64,000 nucleotides of DNA, taken from Candidatus Neomarinimicrobiota bacterium. GTDB lineage: Bacteria; Fidelibacterota; Marinisomatia; Marinisomatales; S15-B10. Location of the stretch: positions 44,042 to 108,041 of the forward strand of contig JAZGBI010000063.1 in the NCBI GenBank assembly GCA_036476315.1, read 5' to 3'. Both the position numbers and the translations under genes were made by a program. Under the pieces are notes generated by a model. The model had not been told where the DNA came from and searched no databases. It saw only the letters and a list, made by a program, of their open reading frames with translations. Every line of letters starts with the position of its first letter. Within the stretch, counting starts at the first letter, position 1. Positions 63,384 to 64,000 of this stretch are shown in pieces.

Positions 63384-64000
63384 TACTGGATCCACCCCGT
63401 CTCCCGATACCATCCAATGGCCTCATGAAAGCCGTGCTCCAGGGTTTTCCCGGGAACGAATCCCAGTTCCTGCTGCGCCTTCGTTCCGTCGCAGAGCCAG
63501 GCACGCTGTGACAATTTTTTGTACTCTTCGAGGTTGATCCGAAATTGGCGCTGTGTGAGTCGCTGACTTACTTCCATTGTCAAGGCAACCGGAAACGCGA
63601 TACTCAAGGGGATCCGGATTCTTAGAGTCTTCCTGTCCAGAATTTCTGCCACCGTATCCTGAAGTTCAAACCACGTTCGTACCGGCGTTCCATCGTCCGC
63701 GTAATACAGTTCGCTTGTTCCCGACTCTTTTGTGGCCGAAAGCAGTAATAGTTCAACCAGGTCAGAAACATTGATGACCGTAACATACCGGTCCCTGGAT
63801 CCCAGATTAATCTCTATCCCTTTTGCCACCAGACGGACAAAGTTGAGCACGCCCCTGTCCCTGGGCCCGTACACCAACGGGGGGCGGATGGCGACAACGT
63901 TGAGTTTGTCCTTTGCAGAAAGTACGGACTGTTCCCCGGCGTATTTCGATTTTCCGTAGGCGTTGATGGGGAGACTCGGATCCTCTTCCGTTAGAGGGTG
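63383..64000 (-). CDS. NAD-dependent epimerase/dehydratase, C-terminal part
   Basis: The frame is open to the window edge, giving the last 205 residues. It has the SDR catalytic Y-G-K-S-K-Y (Y-x3-K) just inside the window, R-P-P-L-V-Y-G-P, and the V-x-V-x-D-L-V-E-L-L-L substrate region. Extended SDRs of this kind act on nucleotide sugars, sterols or quinone intermediates. The GXXGXXG N-terminus lies outside the window. It heads the part of the operon seen here. Confidence 0.8.
   Translation of the reverse strand, partial: HPLTEEDPSLPINAYGKSKYAGEQSVLSAKDKLNVVAIRPPLVYGPRDRGVLNFVRLVAKGIEINLGSRDRYVTVINVSDLVELLLLSATKESGTSELYYADDGTPVRTWFELQDTVAEILDRKTLRIRIPLSIAFPVALTMEVSQRLTQRQFRINLEEYKKLSQRAWLCDGTKAQQELGFVPGKTLEHGFHEAIGWYRETGWIQ

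Overview
The window is a gene-dense chromosomal segment, about 50% G+C by eye, from a Gram-negative bacterium. Outer-membrane beta-barrel proteins, several secreted proteins and a periplasmic-type PCMT indicate two membranes. The gene content (S45, M28 and S9 secreted peptidases, MEP isoprenoid pathway, membrane pyrophosphatase, PorV-like barrel) and spacers filled with word-like repeats fit an uncultured lineage near the FCB group. Candidatus Marinimicrobia (SAR406) is my best guess, made from memory of gene content; no 16S rRNA is present. No prophage, transposase or CRISPR array was seen.

Layout. 1-3.8 kb: end of a DUF2461 gene, a membrane-protein stub cut off by an RpiB-like gene, repeat-rich DNA, and a DNA polymerase III alpha-type gene whose N-terminal PHP domain is missing. 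3.9-16.5 kb: secreted hydrolases (S45, GDPD, M28), uvrA, transketolase, a stand-alone AmrS-like radical SAM enzyme and a geranylgeranyl-reductase-type flavoprotein. 16.5-30 kb: pterin dehydratase, ruvB-queA, ispD-ispF-ispE, tRNA-Gln, prs, rplY-pth-hppA, rpsF-rpsR-rplI and priA. 30-41 kb: outer-membrane protein, aldo/keto reductase, MATE exporter, S9 peptidase; then on the minus strand an acetolactate-synthase-like decarboxylase with a succinate-semialdehyde-type dehydrogenase, and PCMT; then a ferredoxin-NADP reductase-like enzyme. 41-46 kb: NAD salvage (pncA, pncB) and an ABC-2 exporter.

46.4-56.5 kb holds the most unusual locus: GTP cyclohydrolase II, a RibD-reductase-like protein without deaminase, a zinc-less MDR dehydrogenase, a PTPS-like protein that has lost its usual catalytic residues, a GT4 glycosyltransferase and a double methyltransferase run on the plus strand. 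A minus-strand operon (ROK kinase, CDP-alcohol phosphotransferase, LtaS/sulfatase-type membrane enzyme, methyltransferase) meets it tail to tail. I read this as a candidate pathway making a GTP-derived, glycosylated and methylated, possibly lipid- or polymer-linked molecule.

56.5-64 kb: a tightly coupled minus-strand operon with epimerase, two PAP2 proteins, a PLP enzyme, ligA and small unknown proteins, several joined by ATGA, TAATG or TGATG junctions.

Two points bear on metabolism. The decarboxylase/dehydrogenase pair has the arrangement of the cyanobacterial 2-oxoglutarate decarboxylase/SSADH bypass of the TCA cycle. The membrane pyrophosphatase has the residues of the potassium-dependent class. 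Non-coding space is dominated by dispersed repeats, including a 47-bp element present twice (46/47 identical) and built of tandem mini-hairpins, and by gene remnants.
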